A stretch of 64,000 nt of DNA from an uncultured Clostridia bacterium (GTDB taxonomy: Bacteria; Bacillota; Clostridia; Peptostreptococcales; Anaerovoracaceae). The notes beneath the pieces are model-generated. The model did no database searches, was not told the origin of the DNA, and saw nothing but the letters and a program-made list of their open reading frames with translations. The DNA lies in assembly GCA_934271235.1 (NCBI GenBank), contig CAKQQT010000016.1:1-64000 (forward strand), in the 5' to 3' direction. Positions 1 to 7,562 of this stretch are shown in pieces (within the stretch, counting starts at the first letter, position 1; each line of letters begins with the position of its first letter). Position numbers and translations under genes: made by a program.

Positions 1-588
1 GTTTCCAGCAAATCCGTTGGTGATGCAACGAAAGCAGATGTAACGCTCGATAAGAGCTTCATCGACTCCATCGTAAAAGACACCGGCGCAAAACTGACAA
101 TCAAGACACCGTTCGGGGATAAGACCTATACACAGGACGAACTGAAAGCGCTGATCGCAGGCGCAAGCGGCACGACCGTCACCCTGACGATTGAAAAGTC
201 CGACGAACTTGACGAAGCCGCCAAACTGGAAAAAGCCAAAGAACTGACGGCATCCCTTGCCCTGACTGCGCGCTCCGCAAAGACCGCGAAGAAGAACGTC
301 AAGGTAACCTTGAAGCTCGACAAAGCTTCCGCAGCCTCCGTCAAAGAGCTTCAGGACTTAGGCTACACCGTGAAGTATAAGTTCTACCGCTCGACGAAGA
401 AAGCGTCCAAATATGCGACGAAGATCACCAAGACTTCCAAGACTTACATCAACACTTTCGGCGCGAAAGGCAGCAAGTATTACTATAAAGCCCGTGTCCT
501 GATCTACGATCAAGACGGCAAGTTGGTAACATACAGCAAGCTGACGCAGTGCAAGTACGCGGCAAGAACCTGGACAAAAGCAAAATAA
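1..588 (+). CDS. C-terminal part of a secreted/surface repeat protein (5' end outside window)
   Basis: The frame is open from the first base, so the start lies upstream of the window; 195 codons are visible before the stop. The visible part is rich in Lys, Thr, Ser and Ala. It ends in a stretch with alternating aromatic and Lys residues (KYKFYRSTKKASKY, then KYYYKARVLIY) that resembles the fibronectin type III-like tail of large Clostridial cell-surface proteins. In those proteins such a domain usually follows leucine-rich or bacterial Ig-like repeats and acts outside the cell. There is no LPxTG sorting signal and no C-terminal membrane helix, so any anchoring must lie in the missing N-terminal part. 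The family assignment is an inference from composition and fold pattern, not from a catalytic motif. Confidence 0.6.
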   Translation, partial: VSSKSVGDATKADVTLDKSFIDSIVKDTGAKLTIKTPFGDKTYTQDELKALIAGASGTTVTLTIEKSDELDEAAKLEKAKELTASLALTARSAKTAKKNVKVTLKLDKASAASVKELQDLGYTVKYKFYRSTKKASKYATKITKTSKTYINTFGAKGSKYYYKARVLIYDQDGKLVTYSKLTQCKYAARTWTKAK

Positions 589-687
589 CGTAGGCAGTTT
601 TTATTCAAAAAAGTTTGACATTTCATGTGAAACGGTATAGAATGAAGGTACGAAAGAAAAAAGTTAGTTTCAACTGGTACAAATTGA

Positions 688-716
688 AAAACCCGAAGCT
701 GCAACTTCGGGTTTTT
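688..716 (-). terminator. Rho-independent terminator, usable on both strands
   Basis: A 10-bp stem (AAACCCGAAG / CTTCGGGTTT) with a 6-nt loop is flanked by A-runs on the left and T-runs on the right. It can end the surface-protein transcript on the plus strand and the small-peptide transcript on the minus strand. Confidence 0.8.
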
Positions 717-745
717 CGCTATGTAAAAACACAGCAGGCTCATTG

Positions 746-835
746 TCATTTCCGATGTGTGTCAAGCCATTTGCAAAGATAGTAACCAACGACCTCTGCC
801 GCAACAGCACATAGAAACGAAAAAAATAGTTTCAC
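746..835 (-). CDS. 29-residue hydrophobic small peptide gene
   Basis: A GTG start follows an excellent AGGAGGTG ribosome site (842-849). It opens 29 codons: MKLFFSFLCAVAAEVVGYYL and then CKWLDTHRK. The peptide has one membrane-spanning stretch (residues 3-20) followed by a Trp-Leu-Asp and a basic tail. Similar 28-35 residue peptides with a C/I-KWLD end recur between genes in many anaerobic Firmicutes and Bacteroidetes; from memory they have no assigned role. A consensus promoter (886-914) and a terminator (688-716) bracket the gene into a transcript of about 190 nt, which argues for a real independent unit. A membrane-active toxin-like role is possible but nothing here proves it, and no antisense RNA is evident. 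Confidence 0.6.
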   Translation of the reverse strand: MKLFFSFLCAVAAEVVGYYLCKWLDTHRK

Positions 836-885
836 CTGGCACACCTCCTTTCTGCTGCCAGATTGGAGTGAATGACAACATAACT

Positions 886-914
886 ATTATACAATATTTT
901 TTAATAAATGGCAA
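886..914 (-). promoter_or_regulatory. Sigma-70 type promoter of the 29-residue peptide gene
   Basis: On the minus strand TTGCCA and TATAAT are separated by exactly 17 bp. The predicted start leaves a leader of about 45 nt before the GTG start at 835. Confidence 0.65.
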
Positions 915-919
915 TATAA

Positions 920-1378
920 TACATATTCTTCTTATACTTACCTAAAATCGATAGGTCTGCGCATCTTGATGAACCGCTCTATTTTTTCCAAACATGGGAT
1001 TATGAAAAAGGCTTGAAATTAAACGATTTTTCGTATAAACTGGTGATAAACACGAAGTGTTCAGAGAAGAAAGTACCGGAGAAACTGAAACCGCTGTTTG
1101 CGTATGTCAACGGTGCAGAGAATTTCGAAAGCTCAGACTTTGTAAAGAGGATCGACCAACGAGTGAAGAAATTCAACTCGGATGAATGGAGGAAGAAGTT
1201 TATGACATTCGAGTATTATGTGAAAGAGAAAGCAGAGCGTGCATATGAGGACGGTCGAGAGGAAGGTGCAGCACAGGAGAAGCGTGAGATCGCAAAAAGC
1301 ATGAAAGCCAAGGGTTTGGAAACAGCGATGATCGCTGAGATCACCGGTCTGACGCCGGAGGAAATCGCAGAACTGTAA
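920..1378 (+). pseudogene. Rpn-family (PD-(D/E)XK) recombination-promoting nuclease remnant, 5'-truncated
   Basis: The frame opens after a stop at 917-919 and runs to 1378. From about 956 the translation (HLDEPLYFFQTWDYEKG and onward) matches the middle and C-terminal part of the Rpn/transposase_31-type nuclease family. Those proteins end with a charged helix of the type EDGREEGAAQEKREIAK and a short helix pair that terminates in LTPEEIAEL, both present here. The N-terminal nuclease core with its catalytic Asp and Glu/Gln-x-Lys is missing and no convincing ribosome site or start exists, so this is a dead fragment. In intact relatives the protein makes DNA breaks that promote RecA-independent transfer. 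Residues encoded by 920-955 probably do not belong to the original gene. Confidence 0.65.
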
Positions 1379-1395
1379 ACGATAAAAGAAAACGC

Positions 1396-1448
1396 TAAAA
1401 AATGCAGGTTGAACGACGAGGAGAATGTCGGACGGCCTGCATTTTTTT
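1396..1448 (+). terminator. Terminator after the Rpn remnant
   Basis: The stem AAAATGCAGG / CCTGCATTTT has a 27-nt loop and ends in a run of seven T. Confidence 0.6.
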
Positions 1449-1462
1449 GATCGTTTCCATGT

Positions 1463-1778
1463 GCAGAATTTCCGGATGCATAATGTACTGCTTTTGGGCG
1501 GGTTTTCGAAATTTTGTACGCGGCAGGGGCTAGACAAATGAAAGAATTTTACAAACAGAGAAAAAGTCTCCAGTCACTCCGGCGCTTCTTTTGTCGAACC
1601 ATGTCGAACGTGCTCGATGTGTGCCGCCGCTGAAGTGTTTCAGAGATTTTGCATCTCGGTTTGGCTTATAGAAAATGTAAAGAATGTACTGAAATGCGCA
1701 GAAATCCCGTGAAGGCCTGTGCAGATTTTTCAAAAAGGGCGTAAAAGCAGTACATTATGCATACTTAGAAAATTCTGG
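1463..1778. repeat. Small element bounded by 20-bp perfect terminal inverted repeats
   Basis: Bases 1476-1495 and 1743-1762 are perfect reverse complements over 20 bp (core GCATAATGTACTGCTTTT). The match continues imperfectly outward to about 1463 and 1778 (CAGAATTT on both arms). The roughly 250 bp between the arms hold no recognisable gene. Size and structure fit a MITE-like non-autonomous element or a long-range hairpin in an RNA. I see no clear target-site duplication, so transposition is not shown. Confidence 0.55.
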
Positions 1779-1780
1779 AA

Positions 1781-1830
1781 GTGCGCAGCACCTTAGTGAT
1801 AAAAGTGGTAAAGGAAAGTGCGCAGCACCT
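1781..1830. repeat. Short direct repeat, two copies 37 bp apart
   Basis: The 13-mer GTGCGCAGCACCT occurs at 1781-1793 and, with one base changed at its end, at 1818-1830, each preceded by GGAA or GGAAA. It lies between the inverted-repeat element and the riboswitch promoter. Its role is unknown. Confidence 0.5.
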
Positions 1831-1886
1831 GGAGGATCACTGCGGGGAGCAAAAAAAGAAAGTGCTAAAAAAGTGCAAAGAAAGGA

Positions 1887-1915
1887 TTGACAGATTGTAT
1901 AAAGTATGCAATAAT
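1887..1915 (+). promoter_or_regulatory. Sigma-70 promoter of the glycine riboswitch/AGCS transporter unit
   Basis: TTGACA at 1887-1892 is followed after 17 bp by AATAAT at 1910-1915. The transcript would start near 1922 and carry the aptamer as a leader of about 290 nt. Confidence 0.65.
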
Positions 1916-1978
1916 GCTCTTTGTCAACTGAATACTCCTGTGAAACCTCTGGAATTTTGCCAAGTGCAGGAAACCGGA

Positions 1979-2076
1979 GGCGGAGGAAACTCTGGAGAAT
2001 CTCACAAAGCCATTGTGAGTGCCGAAGGTGCAAGGCGGCAGGATGCCGCTGAATCTCTCAGGCAAAAGGACAGAAT
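1979..2076 (+). ncRNA. Glycine riboswitch aptamer
   Basis: The conserved core of the gcvT-type glycine aptamer is readable in order: ACTCTGGAGAAT, then GCCGAAGGTGCAAG, then GAATCTCTCAGGCAAAAGG followed by ACAGA. Variable hairpins lie between these blocks, as in family members. Only one complete aptamer is evident. The upstream stretch 1935-1978 contains a weak GAAACCTCTGG echo that may be a degenerate partner (ghost aptamer). It sits between a promoter and an intrinsic terminator, directly before a sodium:alanine/glycine symporter. Known singlets in front of such transporters usually switch uptake off when glycine is high; that direction is inferred here, not seen. Confidence 0.9.
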
Positions 2077-2148
2077 CGAACAAAAACGCAGCGGTACGGT
2101 GACGCCGAAGCTGCTGCGCTGCAACGTTTTGCCACGATTTTTCTTCAG

Positions 2149-2179
2149 AGCTGCTGCACATTCTGCAAGCGGCTTTTTT
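2149..2179 (+). terminator. Riboswitch-associated intrinsic terminator
   Basis: The hairpin at 2149-2174 (AGCTGCTGCA / TGCAAGCGGCT with one bulge) is followed by six T (2174-2179). The 5' arm sequence AGCTGCTGC is also present at 2109-2117, which could supply an alternative pairing partner for anti-termination. Confidence 0.7.
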
Positions 2180-2213
2180 GTTGCATATTTATACTTTTTG
2201 GAGGAGGATACAA

Positions 2214-3602
2214 ATGGACAAGTTACTGGAAATTGTTCAAACTATCAATTATTACTTATCGGATTATATCCTTGTGATCATGCTGATCGGCACCGGCTTG
2301 TATTTCAGTGTAAAGACAAGATTTGTACAGGTGCGCTGTTTCAAAGAGGGCCTGCAGCAGGTCTTTGGAAATTTCAGTTTGCACGGCGGAGATCATAAAG
2401 GCGGCATGAGTTCCTTTCAGGCACTGACTACAGCGATCGCGGCACAGGTCGGAACCGGAAACATCGTCGGCGCCTGCGGTGCGATCCTGATCGGCGGGCC
2501 GGGCGCGATCTTCTGGATGTGGCTGATCGCCTTTTTCGGGATGGCGACCAATTATGCGGAAGCGGTACTCGCGCTGGAAACGCGGACGATCGAAAAAGAC
2601 GGAACGATCCTCGGCGGACCGGTTTACTATATCAAACGCGCCTTTAAGGGCAAGCTCGGTACGTTCCTCGCAGGCTTCTTTGCGGTAGCGATCACCCTGG
2701 CGCTCGGATTCATGGGCAGTATGGTACAGTCCAATTCCATCGGGGAATCCTGCCAGAATGCATTTGGGATCCCGTCTTGGACGGTCGGCATTTTTGTTGC
2801 CCTGATCGCCGGTTTTATCTTTTTAGGCGGCGTGAACCGGATCGCGTCGGTCACCGAAAAGATCGTACCGGTCATGGCTGTCCTGTACATCCTCGGCGGA
2901 CTGATCGTTCTGATCGCCCGGATCCAATATGTTCCGGAAACCATCGGCTTGATCTTTCAGTGTGCGTTCGTACCGAATGCCGTGATCGGCGGCGGGATCG
3001 GCGAAGCGCTCAAAAAAGCTATCGGACAAGGCGCGAAGCGCGGCTTGTTTTCCAATGAAGCCGGTATGGGTTCCACGCCGCATGCGCACGCAATGGCCTA
3101 TGTTTCCTCACCGCATAAACAGGGAGTCGCGGCAATGATCGCGGTATTTATCGACACGTTCATTGTACTGACCATGACAGCTTTGGTCGTAATCTCAACT
3201 TTATATGCGGGAAATGGGATCTTGGCATCCGGCAGCGCGGAAGGCGTGGCAAAAACCAATATGGCGCAGATGGCGTTCAGCAGCATTTTCGGAGAAACCT
3301 TCGGCAATGGATTCGTGGCGGTCTGCTTACTGTTCTTTGCTTTTTCCACGATCCTCGGCTGGAATCTGTTCGGGCGCATCAATGTGATCTATCTTTTCGG
3401 CAAGAAAGCATCCGGCGCATATTCCGTGCTGGCGATCCTGTTTATTTTCCTGGGTTCCTGTCTTTCGAACGATCTGGTGTGGGAGCTGACCGATATGTTC
3501 AACCAGCTGATGGTCGTACCGAACGTACTCGCATTGATGGCGCTCTCCGGACTTGTGATCACAAGCATGCAGCGAGCCGAACAAGAAAAGAAGCAAAAAT
3601 AA
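2214..3602 (+). CDS. Sodium:alanine/glycine symporter, AGCS family
   Basis: This 462-residue integral membrane protein imports alanine or glycine together with Na+ or H+. It has about ten to eleven hydrophobic segments. The family signatures are present: a GTGNIVG turn near residue 80 that contributes to cation and substrate binding, and FSNEAGMGS near residue 279. ATG 2214 is chosen over earlier in-frame codons because GGAGGAGG lies at the right distance before it. The glycine riboswitch and terminator in the leader tie expression to glycine level, which favours glycine as a physiological substrate. Length is normal for the family (440-480). The gene stands alone; the next gene is behind a repeat-borne promoter. 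Confidence 0.93.
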   Translation: MDKLLEIVQTINYYLSDYILVIMLIGTGLYFSVKTRFVQVRCFKEGLQQVFGNFSLHGGDHKGGMSSFQALTTAIAAQVGTGNIVGACGAILIGGPGAIFWMWLIAFFGMATNYAEAVLALETRTIEKDGTILGGPVYYIKRAFKGKLGTFLAGFFAVAITLALGFMGSMVQSNSIGESCQNAFGIPSWTVGIFVALIAGFIFLGGVNRIASVTEKIVPVMAVLYILGGLIVLIARIQYVPETIGLIFQCAFVPNAVIGGGIGEALKKAIGQGAKRGLFSNEAGMGSTPHAHAMAYVSSPHKQGVAAMIAVFIDTFIVLTMTALVVISTLYAGNGILASGSAEGVAKTNMAQMAFSSIFGETFGNGFVAVCLLFFAFSTILGWNLFGRINVIYLFGKKASGAYSVLAILFIFLGSCLSNDLVWELTDMFNQLMVVPNVLALMALSGLVITSMQRAEQEKKQK

Positions 3603-3654
3603 TGCGCCTCCTTAAAAAATTTTCGGATCCGGTTAGAAATCCGATGCAAAATGG

Positions 3655-3783
3655 GGTATAATGTCCTTGCACAGCGATTGCGGAGCCAGCGGCGACAGCA
3701 GAGCTGATGCAAGACAGATGCCCAGAGATCTTAGCGAGTGGCGAGCCGAAGGCGAAGACAGAGCTTAGAACTTATGGTATAAT
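3655..3783 (+). repeat. 121-bp dispersed repeat unit with terminal -10 boxes (copy 1)
   Basis: GGTATAAT begins at 3655 and again at 3776, exactly 121 bp apart. The segment between is nearly the same as the reverse complement of two adjoining units at 38159-38299. Shared blocks include GTCCTTGCACAGCGA, CAGAGCTGATGCAAGACAG, ATGCCCAGAG and CAGAGCTTAGAACTTATGG. The unit itself looks like two diverged halves of about 60 bp, each with an AGCGA-GCGGAGCC-GGCGA-CAGAGCT pattern. The downstream end supplies an extended -10 promoter to the DUF896 gene. Confidence 0.75.
3775..3783 (+). promoter_or_regulatory. Extended -10 promoter supplied by the repeat
   Basis: TGGTATAAT matches the extended -10 consensus TGnTATAAT. 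No good -35 is visible. The predicted start near 3790 gives the DUF896 gene a leader of about 28 nt. Confidence 0.55.
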
Positions 3784-3817
3784 AAGAACAGATCTTCATA
3801 CGAAAGAGGGGATAAAC

Positions 3818-4072
3818 ATGGTAACAAAAGAACAGATCGATCGGATCAACGAACTTGCCAAGAAGAAAAAGACCGAGGGGCTGACCGCGGAGGAGCAGGC
3901 AGAACAAAAGGTCCTGTATCGGGCTTATATCGACGCGTTCAAGGCAAATCTGAAAGCGCAGCTGGAAAACATCGAGATCATCGATGATGACACGCAGGAA
4001 GTGGAAAAGATCGAAGAAGAGGTCGAAGCACTGGAAGAAACGCTGGACGAAAGCGAACGTCGGCTGAACTGA
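3818..4072 (+). CDS. DUF896 (YnzC-type) small cytoplasmic protein
   Basis: This 84-residue protein starts MVTKEQIDRINELAKKKKTE and continues with GLTAEEQAEQKVLYRAYIDAFKANL. That is the helix-turn-helix-like hairpin of DUF896, a family whose best known member is YnzC of Bacillus subtilis, a LexA-regulon neighbour of unknown molecular role. Family members are two-helix cytoplasmic proteins of 70-80 residues. This one carries an extra acidic C-terminal tail (EEEVEALEETLDESERRLN). ATG 3818 is preceded by AAAGAGGGG. It is a single gene between a repeat-borne promoter and a terminator. Confidence 0.85.
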   Translation: MVTKEQIDRINELAKKKKTEGLTAEEQAEQKVLYRAYIDAFKANLKAQLENIEIIDDDTQEVEKIEEEVEALEETLDESERRLN

Positions 4073-4137
4073 CGCGGCGCGGCGTGTCTGATCCGGTCGA
4101 AAAGGGCCGAAAAGAAATCTACATAAAAATGAAATCG

Positions 4138-4169
4138 GGACGAGGAAGTGACAAATTTCTCGTCCTTTG
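4138..4169 (+). terminator. Probable terminator after the DUF896 gene
   Basis: A perfect 7-bp stem GGACGAG / CTCGTCC with a 14-nt loop is followed by a short T-rich tract (TTTGT). Confidence 0.5.
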
Positions 4170-4231
4170 TCGTATATAGTGTAAGATGCAAGTGTGTGAA
4201 AACAGCCGGACAGGCTGCAAAAGGGGGAAGT

Positions 4232-4687
4232 ATGAAAAGACAGTTGTTCAAGAAGCTGCTGCTCGTCATCCTGCTCGTCGGCATGGCTGCGACGCTGGTA
4301 TCCGGCGCGGGACGTTCAGATCTGATCGAAAACCTTGTCGGTCAGCGGATCGAGATCATGGATGCTTTTTTTAACGGGGATATGAACGCACGAGACGCTG
4401 CGGAAGCGCTCCGCAGAGTAGAGAGCGGAAGACTGTTGGAGGAAGATCTGCAGGCAATGAAAGATTATTTCCAGACAGATGTGGAAGAAATCTTGGATTA
4501 TCGGATCACAGTCCCAAAGATCACGTATCAAGATGAGGATATCATCACCGCGCTCGTGCGGGTCGTGTGGACAACAAAAGGGATCCCGCTCGGCGAAGAA
4601 GACGACGGGGTATACACGGATGAGGCTTACTACAGCGTGATCCTTGAAAAAAGTGAAAATTCCTATAAAATCGTACAGTTTTTTTGA
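4232..4687 (+). CDS. Small secreted or membrane-anchored protein of unknown function
   Basis: This 151-residue protein is not one I recognise. Residues 1-25 form a signal-peptide or anchor (MKRQLFKK followed by LLLVILLVGMAATLVSGAG). The rest is a soluble, acidic domain with helices (residues 28-85) and then beta strands (TYQDEDIITALVRVVWT, YYSVILEKSENSYKIVQFF) that resemble a cystatin/NTF2-like alpha-plus-beta layout. ATG 4232 is preferred to an earlier in-frame ATG because AAGGGGGAAG precedes it. It is probably extracytoplasmic. The gene sits alone before the iron-sulfur cluster operon and has no shared regulation that I can see. Confidence 0.65.
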   Translation: MKRQLFKKLLLVILLVGMAATLVSGAGRSDLIENLVGQRIEIMDAFFNGDMNARDAAEALRRVESGRLLEEDLQAMKDYFQTDVEEILDYRITVPKITYQDEDIITALVRVVWTTKGIPLGEEDDGVYTDEAYYSVILEKSENSYKIVQFF

Positions 4688-4714
4688 TTCCGATGTTTCA
4701 TTTTGTGCTTTTTT

Positions 4715-4723
4715 TGGTATAAT
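4715..4723 (+). promoter_or_regulatory. Extended -10 promoter of the iron-sulfur/MnmA operon
   Basis: TGGTATAAT matches the extended -10 consensus. It leaves a leader of about 110 nt containing a GC-rich hairpin (CACGGACAGCC / GGCTGCCGTG) before the cysteine desulfurase gene. Confidence 0.5.
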
Positions 4724-4841
4724 AATTGCGTAAATTTTTTCGGGTGTGTTTTCCCGAAAAGCGCGAGATTGCATATGACACGGACAGCCCGGCTGCCGTG
4801 TTGGATCATAAACGGTATTATAATCAAAGGAGCAAAAGGTA

Positions 4842-6011
4842 ATGAGAAACGTATACTTAGACTATTCGGCAACGACACCGGTCAAAGAGGAAGTCTTAAA
4901 AGAGATGCTGCCGTATTTTACGGAAAAATTCGGCAATCCATCCAGCTTATATGATACAGGTCTGGAATCCAAGGCAGCGGTCGCGCATGCCAGAGAACAG
5001 GTCGCGGCGCTGATCAACGCCGACCCGAGAGAAGTATTTTTTACCGCGGGCGGTACCGAATCCGATAACTGGGCTTTGTTCGGCGTCTGTGATAAATTAA
5101 AAGCAAAAGGAAATCACATCATCACGACAAAGATCGAGCACCACGCGATCCTGCATTCCTGCGCTTTCCTCGAAAAGCAAGGCTTTGATGTCACCTATGT
5201 CGGCATCGACAAGGACGGCAGAGTCGATCTGAAAGAACTGGAAGACGCGATCACCGACAAGACGATCCTGATCAGCGTGATGATGGTCAATAACGAGATC
5301 GGAACCGTACAGCCGATCAAGGAGATCGCGAAGATCGCCAAAGCACATAAGATCCTGTTCCATACCGACGCGGTACAGGCGCTGGGCAATGTTCCGATCG
5401 ACGTCAAGGATATGGGCATGGACCTGATGTCCATGTCTTCCCACAAGATCTACGGACCGAAAGGCGAGGGCGCTTTATACATCCGCAAAGGCGTCAGACT
5501 TTCCAACTATCTGCACGGCGGCGCGCAGGAATCCAACCATAGAGCCGGTACCGAGAATCTGACCGGTATCGTCGGCTTCGGTAAGGCGGCAGAGCTTGCC
5601 AGAATCCATTTTGACGAACATGTTGCGCATTGCAGCGGTTTAAGAAACTACTTTGTCGACAGAGTGCTCAAGGAGATCCCGGATACGGAACTGAACGGCA
5701 CGATGGACGGCAGACATCCGGGCAACGCCAATATTACCTTTAAGTTCATCGAGGGTGAATCCATCCTGCTTCTGTTGAATCAGTGCGGCATCAGTGTTTC
5801 CACCGGTTCCGCATGTTCCTCCACATCGCTGGAGCCGTCCCACGTTCTGGTCGCGCTCGGCGTGCCGGTTGAAATGATCCATGGAACGGTCAGATTCACG
5901 ATCGGTGATTTCACGACCAAGGAAGATATTGACTATGTCGTTGAAAATCTGAAAAAAGTTGTTGAAAAATTAAGAGCACTGTCTCCGATTAATGCACAGA
6001 AAGGTTGGTAA
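4842..6011 (+). CDS. nifS: Cysteine desulfurase, NifS/IscS type
   Basis: This 389-residue PLP enzyme removes sulfur from cysteine as an enzyme persulfide for iron-sulfur cluster assembly and tRNA thiolation. The start MRNVYLDYSATTPV is typical of the family. The PLP lysine lies in SSHKIYGPKG (Lys202) and the sulfur-carrying cysteine in STGSACSS (Cys325), in the long mobile loop of group I enzymes. ATG 4842 follows AAAGGAGCAAAAGGT. It is followed at once by the scaffold gene and then by mnmA, so the operon can serve both cluster assembly and 2-thiouridine formation. No Rrf2/IscR regulator precedes it, unlike many isc operons. Whether to call it nifS or iscS is a naming choice. Confidence 0.95.
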   Translation: MRNVYLDYSATTPVKEEVLKEMLPYFTEKFGNPSSLYDTGLESKAAVAHAREQVAALINADPREVFFTAGGTESDNWALFGVCDKLKAKGNHIITTKIEHHAILHSCAFLEKQGFDVTYVGIDKDGRVDLKELEDAITDKTILISVMMVNNEIGTVQPIKEIAKIAKAHKILFHTDAVQALGNVPIDVKDMGMDLMSMSSHKIYGPKGEGALYIRKGVRLSNYLHGGAQESNHRAGTENLTGIVGFGKAAELARIHFDEHVAHCSGLRNYFVDRVLKEIPDTELNGTMDGRHPGNANITFKFIEGESILLLLNQCGISVSTGSACSSTSLEPSHVLVALGVPVEMIHGTVRFTIGDFTTKEDIDYVVENLKKVVEKLRALSPINAQKGW

Positions 6012-6015
6012 AAAC

Positions 6016-6468
6016 ATGGCTTTATATAATGATACAGTAATGGAACATTTCTTAAATCCGAAGAACGTCGGCGAGATGGATAACGCGGACGGAACCGGCA
6101 TCTACGGCAGCCCGGTCTGCGGCGATATGATGCAGATCCAGATCAAGGTCGATGAAAACGACGTCATCACCGACGCGAAGTTCAAGACTTTCGGCTGCGG
6201 TTCCGCGATCGCATCCTCCAGTATGGCGACTTCCATGATCATCGGCAAGAAAGTCGAAGATGCGCTGGAGATCACCAATAAGATGATCATCGATGAGCTC
6301 GGCGGCCTTCCTCCGGTAAAGATCCATTGTTCCGTACTTGCGGACAAGGCTATCAAGAATGCGATCTATGATTATGCCATGAAGCATGATAAGAAATACG
6401 CGGCATTAGAAGGATATGATCCGAACGCAGATGAGGACGATGAGGAACATGGAGCTGCAGAAGAATAA
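6016..6468 (+). CDS. nifU: Iron-sulfur cluster assembly scaffold, NifU/IscU type
   Basis: This 150-residue scaffold protein receives sulfur from the upstream desulfurase. The three cluster-ligand cysteines are Cys35 (SPVCGD), Cys61 (TFGCGSA) and Cys105 (KIHCSVLA), with the conserved Asp37 beside the first. It lacks the LPPVK Hsc66 motif in strict form but has LPPVKIHC, close to the IscU version. The C-terminal tail is very acidic (NADEDDEEHGAAEE). ATG 6016 lies 4 nt after the desulfurase stop and AAAGGTTGG serves as ribosome site; the last 20 bp overlap mnmA. Length fits the NifU N-terminal domain alone. Confidence 0.93.
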   Translation: MALYNDTVMEHFLNPKNVGEMDNADGTGIYGSPVCGDMMQIQIKVDENDVITDAKFKTFGCGSAIASSSMATSMIIGKKVEDALEITNKMIIDELGGLPPVKIHCSVLADKAIKNAIYDYAMKHDKKYAALEGYDPNADEDDEEHGAAEE

Positions 6469-7498
6469 AGTATTATTGGGATTAAGCGGCGGGGTCGACA
6501 GTGCCACCGCTGCTTTATTATTAAAAGAAAAAGGTTATGACGTGACCGGCTTCTATTTTGATGTCATGGGCGGAAACGAAAAGGGCAGAGCCGAAGCGGA
6601 AGCGGTCGCCTCGCAGATCGGTATCCCGCTGATCTATGAGGACGTTTCGGCGGATTTTCGCGGGATCGTCATCGAAAACTTCGTGACCGAGTACCTGCGC
6701 GGCCGTACGCCGAATCCTTGCATCATCTGCAATCCGAATATCAAATTTCGCCGTCTGCTCCGGCACGCGGACGAGATCGGCGCATATTACATCGCGACCG
6801 GGCATTATTGTCGGATCCTGCATGATGAAGCAAACAGCGCCTATTATATCCGCCGTGCGGCAAACGATAAAAAAGATCAGTCCTATATGCTGTACCGTCT
6901 GGGACAGGACGTGCTCAGCCGCTTGATCTTTCCGCTCGGAGAGTTCCTTTCCAAAGAAGAAACAAGAGAGATCGCCCGAGACAGCCACTTGAGCAACGCG
7001 GAGAAAAAGGACAGTCAGGAGATCTGTTTTATCGATCCGGCCGATAATTACGTCAACTATATCATGACCGCCGGTCATACCTCCGCGCCCGGAAATTTTG
7101 TGGATCGGGACGGTAAGATATTAGGTCGGCACAGCGGCATCCTGCACTATACGATCGGACAGCGCAAAGGCCTTGGCATCGCGCTCGGCAAGCCGACGTT
7201 CGTAACCGAGATCCGCTGCGCGCAGAATGAGATCGTGCTCGGCGACAACGAGGATCTCTTTGCCTGTGAGGTTACGTCCGCAGACAATGTTTTCGCGGAT
7301 GGAGATTCGTCTGCCTATGACGGAAAGAAGGTTTTGGCAAAAGTGCGCTATTCCGCGCCGCCGTCGGAAGCGGTCATCCGGATCGATGGGAACCGGATCA
7401 AAACCGTTTTTGAAAAACCGCAGCGCGCGATAACGCCGGGACAGTCGGTCGTCTTTTACGATGAAGAAAAATTGCTCGGCGGCGGTTTCATCGTGTGA
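6449..7498 (+). CDS. mnmA: tRNA-specific 2-thiouridylase MnmA
   Basis: This 349-residue enzyme thiolates U34 of tRNAs for Glu, Gln and Lys, using ATP and sulfur relayed from cysteine desulfurase. The PP-loop SGGVDSA lies at residues 13-19. The catalytic pair is Cys91 in TPNPCIICN and Cys193 in SQEICFID. The IGQRKGLG motif and the C-terminal beta-barrel are present. ATG 6449 overlaps the scaffold gene by 20 bp and follows GATGAGGAAC; ATG 6440 is an alternative. Being last of the desulfurase-scaffold-MnmA operon suggests direct sulfur delivery. It is slightly shorter than the Escherichia coli enzyme (about 368). Confidence 0.94.
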   Translation: MELQKNKVLLGLSGGVDSATAALLLKEKGYDVTGFYFDVMGGNEKGRAEAEAVASQIGIPLIYEDVSADFRGIVIENFVTEYLRGRTPNPCIICNPNIKFRRLLRHADEIGAYYIATGHYCRILHDEANSAYYIRRAANDKKDQSYMLYRLGQDVLSRLIFPLGEFLSKEETREIARDSHLSNAEKKDSQEICFIDPADNYVNYIMTAGHTSAPGNFVDRDGKILGRHSGILHYTIGQRKGLGIALGKPTFVTEIRCAQNEIVLGDNEDLFACEVTSADNVFADGDSSAYDGKKVLAKVRYSAPPSEAVIRIDGNRIKTVFEKPQRAITPGQSVVFYDEEKLLGGGFIV

Positions 7499-7562
7499 AA
7501 GGATTGCCAGCATAAAAATCTCGTCTCCTCAAATAATAAGCTCGAGGGGAGAGTGATGAGAG

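Noticed and set aside
1530..1733. A 67-codon minus-strand frame inside the inverted-repeat element
   Set aside because: No ribosome site and no family resemblance, so not called as a transposase or other gene.
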